The notes under the pieces: generated by a model
Database searches by the model: none
What the model saw: the letters and a program-made list of their open reading frames with translations, nothing else
What the model was told of the DNA's origin: nothing
Shown here: piece by piece, positions 1 to 8,102 of the stretch
How positions within the stretch are numbered: position 1 is the stretch's first letter
Layout: each line of letters opens with the position of its first letter
Made by a program: the position numbers and the translations under genes
Assembly (NCBI GenBank): GCA_902826215.1
Contig: CADEDY010000010.1
Location: forward strand, 1-49,024
Source of the DNA: an uncultured Bacteroidota bacterium
Lineage (GTDB): Bacteria; Bacteroidota; Bacteroidia; Flavobacteriales_F; PHOS-HE28
Length of the DNA stretch: 49,024 bases
Direction of reading: 5' to 3'

Positions 1-85
1 GGACGGGGACGGAGGAGGTTTGTTCCAGCACTTGGCGAGCGGCCTCGGAGGCATCCTGGATCTGGGCGAAGAGTTCGAGGGACAT
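1..85 (-). CDS. Partial gene start, function unknown
   Basis: An ATG at 85 opens a minus-strand frame that runs off the left edge (28 codons visible). The visible N-terminus begins MSLELFAQIQDASEAARQVL and is amphipathic and soluble, with no signal peptide. It lies 45 bases downstream of the glutamate dehydrogenase stop in the same direction, so the two may be co-transcribed. I cannot assign a family from this much sequence. The frame is supported by its position and coding-like composition only. Confidence 0.5.
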   Translation of the reverse strand, partial: MSLELFAQIQDASEAARQVLEQTSSVPV

Positions 86-130
86 GTTGGCGGTTGTCTG
101 TGTTGAACGCGGAAAGGCTGTGGAGAATTG

Positions 131-1357
131 TCAAGCGAGACGCTCCAAGGCGATCTCGAAGGCGGTTCGGGTGAGGTGCTTCGGGGAAGAATTCCGTGCG
201 TGGGTGGCGGTAAGTGCGTTTCCGATCATCTGGCTTACATCGGTGAAGATGGCCTTGTCGGTAAGCGCAACGCCCGGTTGCATGCAATAGGCGAATACAC
301 GGGCCATGCCACAGTTAGCGATGAAATCCGGGATGACGCTCACTTGTCCATCTGCGTGTTCCGCGATGGGGCCGTAGAAGATCTCCTTGTCGGCGAACGG
401 AACGTTGGCTCCACTGCTGATCACTTGCAACCCGGCCTTGGCCATGCGGTCCACTTGATCCTGTGTCACCAAACGGCTGGCTGCGCAGGGTAGGAATACG
501 TCGGCACCGATGTCCCAGATGCGCTGGTTCACCTCTTCGAAAGAAAGCATGCCCGGCATACGCAGCGAATTGCCATCCTTCTCCACGAACAGAGTGCGGA
601 CCTCATCTGCCGACAGACCATCGGCACTGATGGCGCCACCTACACGGTCGATGATGCCCACGATGCGCGCTCCTTCGCGACTCAGGTAGTAGCCTGCTGC
701 AGCTGCCACATTGCCCCAACCTTGCACGATCACGCGTTTGCCTTTCAGGTCGCCGCCATAGATATGGTAGTAGTGCCGAATGCTCTCCGCTACACCCCAG
801 CCGGTGATCATGTCGGCCACGGCGTATTTTCCTGGAGCCGGTACGTATTCGCCATCATCCACCAACTTGCTCACACCGGTGCGCAGTTGCTGGATGGCTT
901 GGAGCTTCAATTCTTCGTTGGTGCCGATGTGGCCGTTGACCACGCCCTCTTGCGGATGGCGCAATCCATAGCGCTCCGTGATGGGGATCACTTCGTGGAG
1001 TTCGTCCACGTTCATGTCGCCACCTGTGCCGTAGTAGTTCTTGAGCAAGGGCATCACCGCCTTGTACCAACGGTCCAAGACCTCCGCCTTCCGTGGATCA
1101 GCGGGGTCGAAGTCGATGCCGCTCTTGGCTCCCCCGATCGCAGGGCCGCAGACACTGAACTTCACTTCCATCGTCTTCGCCAAGCTCTCCACTTCGCGTT
1201 TGTCCAGGCCTTTGCGCATCCGTGTTCCACCGCCAGCAGCGCCGCCGCGCAGGCTATTGATCACCACCCAACCTTTCGCGCCGGTGGCGGCATCGTTCCA
1301 TTCAAAGACGATCTCGGGGGCACGCTCCTCAAAGCGGCGCAGGGCTTCACGCATCAC
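131..1357 (-). CDS. Glu/Leu/Phe/Val dehydrogenase (glutamate dehydrogenase type)
   Basis: A 408-residue NAD(P)-dependent amino acid dehydrogenase, which by family interconverts glutamate and 2-oxoglutarate plus ammonia in the cytoplasm. The N-terminal dimerisation/substrate domain holds the catalytic-lysine signature GGAKSG (Lys78) and a TGGDMNVDE segment near residue 111. The Rossmann domain follows, with the dinucleotide loop VQGWGNVA near residues 211-218. The length is close to the usual 410-420. Two adjacent Met codons open the frame, so the start may be one codon later. A TAnnTTyG element lies 20 bases upstream. The neighbouring anmK ends 84 bases upstream and does not clarify the role. 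Which amino acid is preferred cannot be read from sequence. Confidence 0.9.
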   Translation of the reverse strand: MMREALRRFEERAPEIVFEWNDAATGAKGWVVINSLRGGAAGGGTRMRKGLDKREVESLAKTMEVKFSVCGPAIGGAKSGIDFDPADPRKAEVLDRWYKAVMPLLKNYYGTGGDMNVDELHEVIPITERYGLRHPQEGVVNGHIGTNEELKLQAIQQLRTGVSKLVDDGEYVPAPGKYAVADMITGWGVAESIRHYYHIYGGDLKGKRVIVQGWGNVAAAAGYYLSREGARIVGIIDRVGGAISADGLSADEVRTLFVEKDGNSLRMPGMLSFEEVNQRIWDIGADVFLPCAASRLVTQDQVDRMAKAGLQVISSGANVPFADKEIFYGPIAEHADGQVSVIPDFIANCGMARVFAYCMQPGVALTDKAIFTDVSQMIGNALTATHARNSSPKHLTRTAFEIALERLA

Positions 1358-1377
1358 GGTTCTACTTGCAAGTGGTG

Positions 1378-1385
1378 CGAAAGTA
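1378..1385 (-). promoter_or_regulatory. Putative -7 box for the glutamate dehydrogenase gene
   Basis: On the minus strand the bases read TACTTTCG, one step from the Bacteroidota -7 consensus TAnnTTTG. It ends 20 bases before the ATG at 1357. No clear TTTG -33 element is visible. Confidence 0.45.
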
Positions 1386-1441
1386 ACCCGGCGGTCGAAG
1401 GAGGCCCGGTCCGCGATCAGGAAGGTTATCCCGGTTGGGTG

Positions 1442-2494
1442 TTAATTGCCCATGTACATCGCCCCACCCACTGAATCCTGCCTTGCTCCGGTCACACTGG
1501 CGGGTTCGGTTTCCTCCTTCCGTAAACGCAGCACCCCGAGCAAAGCGAAGATGAGGGCCTCTTTGTACTCGATCGTCACCCGGTCCGGGATCTCGATCCT
1601 TGCGTCGCATAGGGCGCTGATCCGTTCCATCAAGTATCCGTTGTGCGCTCCGCCTCCTGTTACCAATACGGCATCCGGGTTGTTCTTCACGGATCGTCCA
1701 ATGATGGTTGCCATGTGCTCCACCACGGTTCGCATGCGGTCCTTCAAAGTGATCGACACATCGGAAATGAACGGCTGCACATCGGCGCCGAACCACTCAC
1801 GGCCCAACGACCGCGGTGGCGCTTGGGCATGGAAGGGAAGTGCGTTCAGGCGTTGAAGGAGAGCAGCATTCACCTCTCCGGATCGAGCCATTGCGCCATC
1901 CCTATCGTATCGTTCTCCGATCTCTTCCGCCAGGAAATTCAAGGCCTGATTGCCGATGCAGACATCATAGCCGACCACACGGTCCTCGCTGTGGACGGCG
2001 ATGTTGCAGATACCGCCGATGTTCAGAAAGGTCTTGTACTGTGGGAACAGTAACTTCTCGCCCAAGGGCACCAACGGAGCACCTTGTCCACCCAAAGCCA
2101 CGTCCATCGTCCGGAAGTCGCAGATCGTTGTGATCCCAGATCTAGCCGCGATCTCCGCACCACAGCCGATCTGGGTCGTCAAACCCTCGTCCGGTTTGTG
2201 GAAGATCGTGTGACCATGTGAAGCGATCAGATCAATGGACTTTCCTTCCACCATTTCCCTGCAAGCGTCTCCGATCATTTTCCCCATATCGCAATGCAGG
2301 CGCGCCAGTTCGAGGGCGGATCCCTGCATCACGTTCACAAGCCGATCACGCAACGTTGCGGAACAGGGGATGGTACGCGCCTCACGGATGCTGTACGTCC
2401 ATTTTCCATTCTCCTCGGTGAATTCACACCAAGCGAGGTCCATTCCATCCAAGGAACTTCCGCTCATGACGCCGATGGCCGAATACCGCTGCAT
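1442..2494 (-). CDS. anmK: Anhydro-N-acetylmuramic acid kinase
   Basis: A 350-residue sugar kinase that, by family, phosphorylates and hydrolyses 1,6-anhydro-MurNAc to MurNAc-6-phosphate in peptidoglycan recycling. The N-terminal phosphate-binding signature GVMSGSSLDGMDLA is followed by FLNIGGICN mid-protein and GGGAHN near the C-terminus, as in the ASKHA fold of this family. The frame stays open to 2812, but that part lies antisense to the acyl-CoA dehydrogenase and family alignment begins at MQRYSAIGVMSG, so I place the start at 2494. A CACCTTTG element (one mismatch to the -7 consensus) ends only 4 bases before this ATG. Transcription diverges from the acyl-CoA dehydrogenase. Confidence 0.93.
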   Translation of the reverse strand: MQRYSAIGVMSGSSLDGMDLAWCEFTEENGKWTYSIREARTIPCSATLRDRLVNVMQGSALELARLHCDMGKMIGDACREMVEGKSIDLIASHGHTIFHKPDEGLTTQIGCGAEIAARSGITTICDFRTMDVALGGQGAPLVPLGEKLLFPQYKTFLNIGGICNIAVHSEDRVVGYDVCIGNQALNFLAEEIGERYDRDGAMARSGEVNAALLQRLNALPFHAQAPPRSLGREWFGADVQPFISDVSITLKDRMRTVVEHMATIIGRSVKNNPDAVLVTGGGAHNGYLMERISALCDARIEIPDRVTIEYKEALIFALLGVLRLRKEETEPASVTGARQDSVGGAMYMGN

Positions 2495-2560
2495 GGGACA
2501 AAGGTGCCCGCTTTCCCGCTTTCTTCCCACCTCTGGGAACAACCCTAGCGCTTCATCCGT

Positions 2561-2568
2561 TATTTTCG
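2561..2568 (+). promoter_or_regulatory. Putative -7 box for the acyl-CoA dehydrogenase gene
   Basis: The bases TATTTTCG match TAnnTTyG and end 17 bases before the ATG at 2586, in the short divergent region shared with anmK. No TTTG is found at the expected -33 distance. Confidence 0.45.
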
Positions 2569-2585
2569 CGTCCCCAGTCAGAACC

Positions 2586-3755
2586 ATGCAAGAAACTGCC
2601 ACCCTTTCCGGTCTCAATTTCGACCTCTCCGAAGAACAACTCGCCGTGCGCGATGCGGCACGCGATTTTGCCCAGAACGTGCTGAAGCCGGGTGTGATCG
2701 ACCGTGATCGCGAGCAACGCTTCCCTGCCGAGGAGATCAAGCAATTGGGAGAACTCGGTTTCTTGGGAATGATGGTGGATCCGAAGTATGGTGGCGGTGG
2801 CATGGATACCATCAGCTACGTGCTTGCGATGGAGGAGATCAGCAAGATCGACGCCAGCACCAGCGTGGTGATGAGCGTGAACAACTCCCTCGTTTGCTGG
2901 GGGCTGGAGCAATTCGCGAACGAGGAACAGAAACAGAAGTATCTCGTTCCGTTGGCCAAAGGGGAGAAGATCGGGGCTTTCTGCCTCAGTGAACCCGAAG
3001 CCGGTAGCGATGCAACGAGCCAACGCACCACCGCGATCGACATGGGCGATCACTACCTGCTGAACGGAACGAAGAATTGGATCACGAACGGCGGTACGGC
3101 CAGCACGTATTTGGTCATGGCCCAAACGGATGCTGCCAAAGGACATAAGGGCATCAATTGCTTGATCGTCGAGAAAGGCATGCCCGGTTTCGTGGTTGGC
3201 GCGAAGGAAGACAAGCTCGGTATCCGTGGCAGCGACACGCACACCTTGATGTTCCAGGACGTGAAAGTCCCCAAGGCCAACCGCATCGGTGAAGACGGAT
3301 TCGGTTTCACTTTCGCCATGAAGACCTTGAGCGGCGGTCGTATCGGTATCGCTTCGCAAGCCTTGGGCATCGCCAGTGGTGCATACGAACTCGCATTGGC
3401 GTATAGCAAGGAGCGCAAGGCATTCGGCAAGGCGATCAGCGAGCACCAAGCCATCGCATTCAAGTTGGCGGACATGGCCACCGAGATCGAAGCGGCTCGT
3501 TTGCTTTGCCTCAAGGCCGCTTGGCTCAAGGATCAGCACCTGAACTACGATCAGGCCAGCGCCATGGCGAAGGTCTTCAGCAGTGAGGTGGCCATGCGAA
3601 CCACGGTTGAAGCCGTTCAGGTGCATGGTGGCTATGGCTACGTGAAGGAATACCACGTGGAGCGCTTGATGCGCGATGCCAAGATCACGCAGATCTACGA
3701 AGGCACCAGCGAGGTGCAACGCATCGTGATCAGCCGTGGGGTACTGAAGGGTTGA
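2586..3755 (+). CDS. Acyl-CoA dehydrogenase
   Basis: A 389-residue FAD flavoprotein of the short-chain acyl-CoA dehydrogenase type, which by family introduces the alpha-beta double bond in acyl-CoA and passes electrons to ETF. The N-terminal helical domain starts FDLSEEQLAVRDAARDF. The middle domain has the flavin segment AFCLSEPEAGSDA and then NGTKNWITNG. The C-terminal helical domain ends with QIYEGTSEVQRIVISR, containing the family's catalytic glutamate. The length is typical (about 380). The upstream reading frame is open, but the family N-terminus and an upstream promoter-like box fix the start at 2586. It stands alone, with murF convergent on the other side. The exact chain-length preference is unknown. 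Confidence 0.92.
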   Translation: MQETATLSGLNFDLSEEQLAVRDAARDFAQNVLKPGVIDRDREQRFPAEEIKQLGELGFLGMMVDPKYGGGGMDTISYVLAMEEISKIDASTSVVMSVNNSLVCWGLEQFANEEQKQKYLVPLAKGEKIGAFCLSEPEAGSDATSQRTTAIDMGDHYLLNGTKNWITNGGTASTYLVMAQTDAAKGHKGINCLIVEKGMPGFVVGAKEDKLGIRGSDTHTLMFQDVKVPKANRIGEDGFGFTFAMKTLSGGRIGIASQALGIASGAYELALAYSKERKAFGKAISEHQAIAFKLADMATEIEAARLLCLKAAWLKDQHLNYDQASAMAKVFSSEVAMRTTVEAVQVHGGYGYVKEYHVERLMRDAKITQIYEGTSEVQRIVISRGVLKG

Positions 3756-3808
3756 TCGGTCCCACTGCGTAGGTGGTTCCGGAACGATCGGCTCGGCGAA
3801 TGTTCCCG

Positions 3809-5101
3809 CTACAACGCAGGAACCAACGTTTCAAGCTTGATCCCGCGTGAACCTTTCACCAGGATCAAGCGGCCTTGTATCGGATCCGTTTTCAGCTTTT
3901 CGTGAAGTTCGTTCGCGGAAGCGATAGCGTCACTGGTGACCTTGGCGAACTCCTTCCCGACGAAGAAAGCGTCCAACTCCAAGTGGGTAACGAGGTCGAC
4001 GATGGCTTTGTGTTCTTTCCCACTTTCAGCGCCTAGCTCCAGCATATCGCCGATGATGGCCAGTTTCGGGCGATCACTGCGCATCGAAGCCAAGTTCTCC
4101 AGGGCCGCTTGCATGCTCGTCGGGTTCGCGTTGTAGGCGTCCAGGATCAGCTGGTTCTTACCCGAATCGGTGAATTGCGAGCGGCTGTTGCTCGGCGTGT
4201 AGGCCGCTAATGCGGTGGCGATGTGTTCATCGGGAACCCCGAAATGCTGACCAATGGCCACTGCGGCCAGCGCGTTCGGCAGATTGTAAGCACCGATCAG
4301 CTGGGTGCTGACGTGATGCACGAGCCCGTCCATGCCCGAGAACACGAACTCGAGAAAGGGTCCTGGACCGGTTGCACTTCCGTTCGTATCCGCCTGAGGA
4401 GCATTGCCGAACATAATGCGTTCCGAGCCCGCGCTCTTCTCCATCAGTAGCGCGTCTTCCGTGTTCACGAACAGGATGCCCTCGTTGTGTTGGATGAACT
4501 GGTACATCTCGGTCTTGGCACGGATGACACCTTCGTAACTCCCGAATCCCTCAAGGTGTGCCTTGCCGATGTTGGTGATCAATCCATGGGTCGGTTCGGC
4601 GGTGGAGGTGAGTTCGGCGATATCGCCCACCTTGTTCGCGCCCATTTCGATGATGGCGACCCGGTGATCCGCATTCATCCGTAACAGCGTGAGCGGTACG
4701 CCGATGTGGTTGTTCAGATTTCCTGTCGTGGCCAGCGTGGACCGGTCAGCAGCAAGTACGGCATGAACGAGCTCCTTGGTCGTGGTCTTTCCATTCGTGC
4801 CCGTGATCCCGATAACGGGTATATCGAAGGTGCGACGGTGGTGCGTAGCGAGGTCCTGTAAGGCCCGGAGTGCGTCGGGAACCAAGAGGAACCTATCGTC
4901 AGTGGCGACCGTCGCATCATCGACCACGGCATATCGCGCGCCTTTCTCCAGGGCTTCGGTGGCGAAGGCATTGGCGTTGAAGTTGGGGCCCTTCAGCGCG
5001 AAGAACAGGCTGCCCTTGCCGATGGTGCGTGTGTCGGTGCTGATGCCTTCACAAGTGAGAAAGCGTTGGTGGAGCTGAGCTATCGTGTTGATCGCGCGCA
5101 T
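3809..5101 (-). CDS. murF: UDP-N-acetylmuramoyl-tripeptide--D-Ala-D-Ala ligase
   Basis: A 430-residue Mur ligase that adds the D-Ala-D-Ala dipeptide to UDP-MurNAc-tripeptide, the last cytoplasmic step of peptidoglycan precursor synthesis. The N-terminal domain contains STDTRTIGKGSLFFALKG. The central ATPase domain has the P-loop GITGTNGKTTTK (about 98-109), and the C-terminal domain includes DAYNANPTSM and the GDMLELG motif. An in-frame TTG lies two codons further up, but ATG at 5101 is preferred. A strong hairpin ends only 11 bases before this ATG, so any promoter must lie within or upstream of it, or the gene depends on read-through from gldJ. The gldJ-murF neighbourhood recurs in Bacteroidota. 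Confidence 0.95.
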   Translation of the reverse strand: MRAINTIAQLHQRFLTCEGISTDTRTIGKGSLFFALKGPNFNANAFATEALEKGARYAVVDDATVATDDRFLLVPDALRALQDLATHHRRTFDIPVIGITGTNGKTTTKELVHAVLAADRSTLATTGNLNNHIGVPLTLLRMNADHRVAIIEMGANKVGDIAELTSTAEPTHGLITNIGKAHLEGFGSYEGVIRAKTEMYQFIQHNEGILFVNTEDALLMEKSAGSERIMFGNAPQADTNGSATGPGPFLEFVFSGMDGLVHHVSTQLIGAYNLPNALAAVAIGQHFGVPDEHIATALAAYTPSNSRSQFTDSGKNQLILDAYNANPTSMQAALENLASMRSDRPKLAIIGDMLELGAESGKEHKAIVDLVTHLELDAFFVGKEFAKVTSDAIASANELHEKLKTDPIQGRLILVKGSRGIKLETLVPAL

Positions 5102-5112
5102 GTACAAAAGAA

Positions 5113-5136
5113 GACCCCCGGTGGTGGCCGGGGGTC
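5113..5136 (-). terminator. Hairpin terminator between gldJ and murF
   Basis: A perfect 9-bp stem (GACCCCCGG / CCGGGGGTC) encloses a 6-base loop. On the minus strand it is followed by the T-rich run CTTCTTTTG. It lies 21 bases after the gldJ stop and 11 bases before the murF start, so it can act as a gldJ terminator or an attenuator for murF. Confidence 0.75.
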
Positions 5137-5157
5137 CAAATTAGGATCGGAACGGGG

Positions 5158-6918
5158 TCAACGCTTCTCGTCGAGTTTCTTCTTTTTCTTGTCGTCACCC
5201 AAACCACGTGGGCTACCCACACGGGTCATGGCACAGCGGAAGCCGATGGTGGCCGTGCTCTGGCGCTCGTCCAAGTGGCGGCGGGTACCGGGGTTGGCCC
5301 AGTAGATCCGGTCGGCCCAACTTGCACCCTTGTACACCCGGCTACGGTCGTTCACCAAGGAGGTCTTGCCCCAGTCGTACATCGGATTGCCCTCGAAATC
5401 GGGGGTCTCGAAATAAATGCTGCTCTGTACATCGCCATCCTGGAAGTCGATGTTGTCGCTAGCGCGGTAGTTCCGGCGGTCGATATTCTCTTCCACGGTC
5501 ACGTTCCGCACACGCACGTCACCAGGCTGGTCGGCTTGGTAATCGCTGATGCCGCTCAACAACTTCGGACAGATCTCGAGATCCTTCCCTTTGATGTTGT
5601 CGATCATGTCCTGCACACGCTGCATGGCTGCGTCCTGCTTCCGGGTGTTGTTGAATTCGATGGACTGATCGATCGTCGTGAGAAGCTCATCGATGAGAGC
5701 AGCCTCCTCATCCGTGGCACGACCTTGCATCGTGGTCTGGAATTCGGTGAGGTAGTACTTGATGCCGTCCACATCGTAGATCACGAGGTCGTGCTTGTCC
5801 TGCACAGCACCATCGCTGTTGAGCACCTTGGTCTTGAAGACGTTGCCACGGAAGGGACGGAAGTCGTCCTTATCCTCGGGGCTGAGCGGGCGGTAAACGT
5901 CCATGACCCATTCGCTCACATTGCCGGCCATGTTGTACAAGCCGTAGTCGTTCGGCCAGTAGCTGAAGACCGGTGCGGTCACATCGGCGTTATCGTTCAG
6001 GCTCCCAGCAACACCCATGTAGTCACCACGTCCGCGCATGAAGTTGCCACGGAAATCACCATAGAAGGCACCGCCTTTCTTGCGGCTATCATAACGGACC
6101 CAGTGGCCGTTCCAAGGGTAGATCCGACGCTCAACAACACGTTCGTCGACGGTATTTCCGAGCAGACCGTAGGCTGCATATTCCCATTCGGCCTCTGTAG
6201 GGAGGCGGTAGCGGGGAAGAAGCACGCCGTCTTCCATGCGGATGTTACGGGTGTCCCGGTTCGGGTTGAAGTCCGTTACGCCGTCGATCCGCTTCCCGCT
6301 CTCGTATTGACCGGCCAAGTACGAATCCGTTGTGAAGTGGTCCTCGTTGATCTGGTTGGGGTAGTGCTCGAACAGGCCTTCACGGATGAGGATAACCTCG
6401 TTCACGCGGTCCGTACGCCAAGCGCAGTAGTCGTTCGCTTGCAACCAATTGATGCCCACAACAGGGTAGTCACGGTACGCTGGGTGGCGGAGGTAGTACT
6501 CCACGTACGGCTCATTGAAGGCCAACTTGCTTCGCCATACGAGCGTATCGGGCAGGGCCTTCTTGTAGATCTCCGGATAATCGGCGGCGAAGACGCGATC
6601 CAGCCAGTACAGATATTCCAACCAGTAGAAGTTGGTCACCTCCACTTCATCCATATAGAAGGAGGATACCGTAACGGTCCGTGGGATGTTATCCCAGTCG
6701 TGACGAAGATCATCCGTGGTACGGCCCATGGTGAATTGGCCACCTTCCACGAGAATGAGTCCGGGACCATTCTCCTGATCGATGAATTCGGTCTTCTCGA
6801 ACCCACCGTTCTTGGAATCGTTGTAGTTCCAGCCGGTGGCTCCGCTCTTCTCGAATTGGCAGCTACTGAAGGCGGCGGCACCGATCGTGAGCAGGGCTAT
6901 GTTCCTTACAAGGCTCAT
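5158..6918 (-). CDS. gldJ: Gliding motility / T9SS lipoprotein GldJ
   Basis: A 586-residue lipoprotein of the T9SS/gliding apparatus. The signal peptide ends in a lipobox FSSC with the lipidated Cys at residue 20. It is followed by a formylglycine-generating-enzyme-like (FGE-sulfatase) fold: GGQFTMGR, EVEVTNFYWLEYL, YRLPTEAEWEYAAYG, NMAGNVSEWVMDVY and, after an inserted region, YKGASWADR and TIGFRCAM. The C-terminus is a lysine-rich tail. In Flavobacterium GldJ stabilises the GldK-GldN machinery and is outer-membrane associated. It lies 30 bases downstream of the porP-like gene and is probably co-transcribed with it. GldK shares the fold, but the surrounding porU/porV/murF order supports GldJ. 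ATG at 6918 is the only start that gives the signal peptide. Confidence 0.9.
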   Translation of the reverse strand: MSLVRNIALLTIGAAAFSSCQFEKSGATGWNYNDSKNGGFEKTEFIDQENGPGLILVEGGQFTMGRTTDDLRHDWDNIPRTVTVSSFYMDEVEVTNFYWLEYLYWLDRVFAADYPEIYKKALPDTLVWRSKLAFNEPYVEYYLRHPAYRDYPVVGINWLQANDYCAWRTDRVNEVILIREGLFEHYPNQINEDHFTTDSYLAGQYESGKRIDGVTDFNPNRDTRNIRMEDGVLLPRYRLPTEAEWEYAAYGLLGNTVDERVVERRIYPWNGHWVRYDSRKKGGAFYGDFRGNFMRGRGDYMGVAGSLNDNADVTAPVFSYWPNDYGLYNMAGNVSEWVMDVYRPLSPEDKDDFRPFRGNVFKTKVLNSDGAVQDKHDLVIYDVDGIKYYLTEFQTTMQGRATDEEAALIDELLTTIDQSIEFNNTRKQDAAMQRVQDMIDNIKGKDLEICPKLLSGISDYQADQPGDVRVRNVTVEENIDRRNYRASDNIDFQDGDVQSSIYFETPDFEGNPMYDWGKTSLVNDRSRVYKGASWADRIYWANPGTRRHLDERQSTATIGFRCAMTRVGSPRGLGDDKKKKKLDEKR

Positions 6919-6948
6919 GGTCTTGTTGGGTTCGTGGTTTCTAAATGG

Positions 6949-7926
6949 TCAGAAAGTAGGGCAGGCGACAACACGGAAACGACGTTTCTTGGGCTTGCAG
7001 TTGAATTGAAGTTGCATGCTGATCTCATGCGAGCCCGCGGTAGCGGTAGTGAGTTTGGATGTGGTCACGTCGTAACTGTATCCGAACTTGAACTTCTCGG
7101 TATGGAAGCCGATCAAAGCGATGAAGGCGTCGCGGGTGCGATACCATACGCCTGCCGTGATCGGACCATGGTCCACATACAAGCCCAGGTTCAATTGACG
7201 GAACGCTGCTTGTTGCTGGTAAAGTACGTTGGGGGAGATCCGTGTGCGGGCCTCACCATACTTTCCTTGCATGCCGATCGGGATCGCCGCACCTGCATGT
7301 CCGGTCAGTTTCATGGGCAATTTGCTCGTTCCCACGATGAGCGATTCATTCGGCTCCGTGAGGTGGTGAGCAGAGAAGCCCACGAAGAACACATCACTAT
7401 AACCCAGTACGCCAGCACTGAAGTCCGCATTGCCAACACTACCCCCACGTGGCACATCATTCGTTTGGTAGATGAAGCCCCTTCGCGGATCGATCTGGTC
7501 ACCGAACGTGAGTTTGCTCCAATCCAGGGATTTCTGGAAATAGGTCGCTTGGAAACCAACTTTGATGGAGAATTTGCGCGAAATAGCCTGCTGGTAACTG
7601 TAGATACCACTCACCGTGGTGGTGTTGAGCGTCCCTTTACCAGCCTGATCATGCGTCACCAACAAGCCGACGCCACCATTGAGCCCGTCAACATGCTGGT
7701 CGTAACTCGCACTGGTGGTCACAAAAGTGCCTGTCAAAGCCGGCCACTGATTGCGGTAGTTCATTACCACACGCGGGCAGCGCGCTGTACCGGCGAACGC
7801 AGGGTTCAGGTACAGCGGATTCGCATAGAACTGCGTGAATTGGGGGTCTTGGGCCGTTGCCGACAAAGCCGCCATCACGCTCAGTGCACACCCAAGGGCC
7901 GCACGCCTAACGGTCCATTCCTTCAT
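6949..7926 (-). CDS. PorP/SprF family T9SS outer-membrane protein
   Basis: A 325-residue predicted outer-membrane beta-barrel. An N-terminal signal peptide (start MKEWTVRRAALG, cleaved after about ATAQ) leads into the family hallmark DPQFTQFYANPLYLNPAFAG, then a series of amphipathic strands ending in the C-terminal region. PorP/SprF proteins work with the T9SS, and related members are paired with SprB-type adhesins. The frame is open to 8094, but the extension lacks family similarity, so the start is 7926. It is transcribed divergently from porU and lies directly upstream of gldJ. Whether it is the core PorP or a SprF-like paralogue cannot be decided here. Confidence 0.85.
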   Translation of the reverse strand: MKEWTVRRAALGCALSVMAALSATAQDPQFTQFYANPLYLNPAFAGTARCPRVVMNYRNQWPALTGTFVTTSASYDQHVDGLNGGVGLLVTHDQAGKGTLNTTTVSGIYSYQQAISRKFSIKVGFQATYFQKSLDWSKLTFGDQIDPRRGFIYQTNDVPRGGSVGNADFSAGVLGYSDVFFVGFSAHHLTEPNESLIVGTSKLPMKLTGHAGAAIPIGMQGKYGEARTRISPNVLYQQQAAFRQLNLGLYVDHGPITAGVWYRTRDAFIALIGFHTEKFKFGYSYDVTTSKLTTATAGSHEISMQLQFNCKPKKRRFRVVACPTF

Positions 7927-7959
7927 GCTCTTGATCGATCGAGGCCCTCTGGCCAGCGC

Positions 7960-7967
7960 CAAGTATA
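7960..7967 (-). promoter_or_regulatory. Putative -7 box for the porP-like/gldJ operon
   Basis: Minus-strand TATACTTG differs from TAnnTTTG at one base and ends 33 bases before the ATG at 7926. It lies in the 176-base divergent region facing porU. Confidence 0.35.
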
Positions 7968-8060
7968 CGAAGCGGTTCGTGATACGGTTCGCCACCTTCG
8001 CAATAAGAGTGAACTCATGTCGTTGGTGGGATGTTCCAGAAACGCAAGGGTCGAAGGTAG

Positions 8061-8068
8061 TATTTTCG
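8061..8068 (+). promoter_or_regulatory. Putative -7 box for porU
   Basis: TATTTTCG fits TAnnTTyG and ends 34 bases before the porU ATG at 8103, within the divergent region. Confidence 0.45.
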
Positions 8069-8102
8069 ATCCGTCCTGTTGAAAACCTGTTCATCGGTGC
8101 TC

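Noticed and set aside
2235..2585. An upstream extension of the acyl-CoA dehydrogenase frame
   Set aside because: It lies antisense to anmK, has no family similarity, and the known N-terminus and promoter-like box both point to the ATG at 2586.
5275..8082. A 935-codon plus-strand open frame antisense to gldJ and the porP-like gene
   Set aside because: It is the antisense of two strong minus-strand genes. The protein has no recognisable domain and is Val/His/Ala-rich, as expected for a shadow frame in GC-rich DNA.
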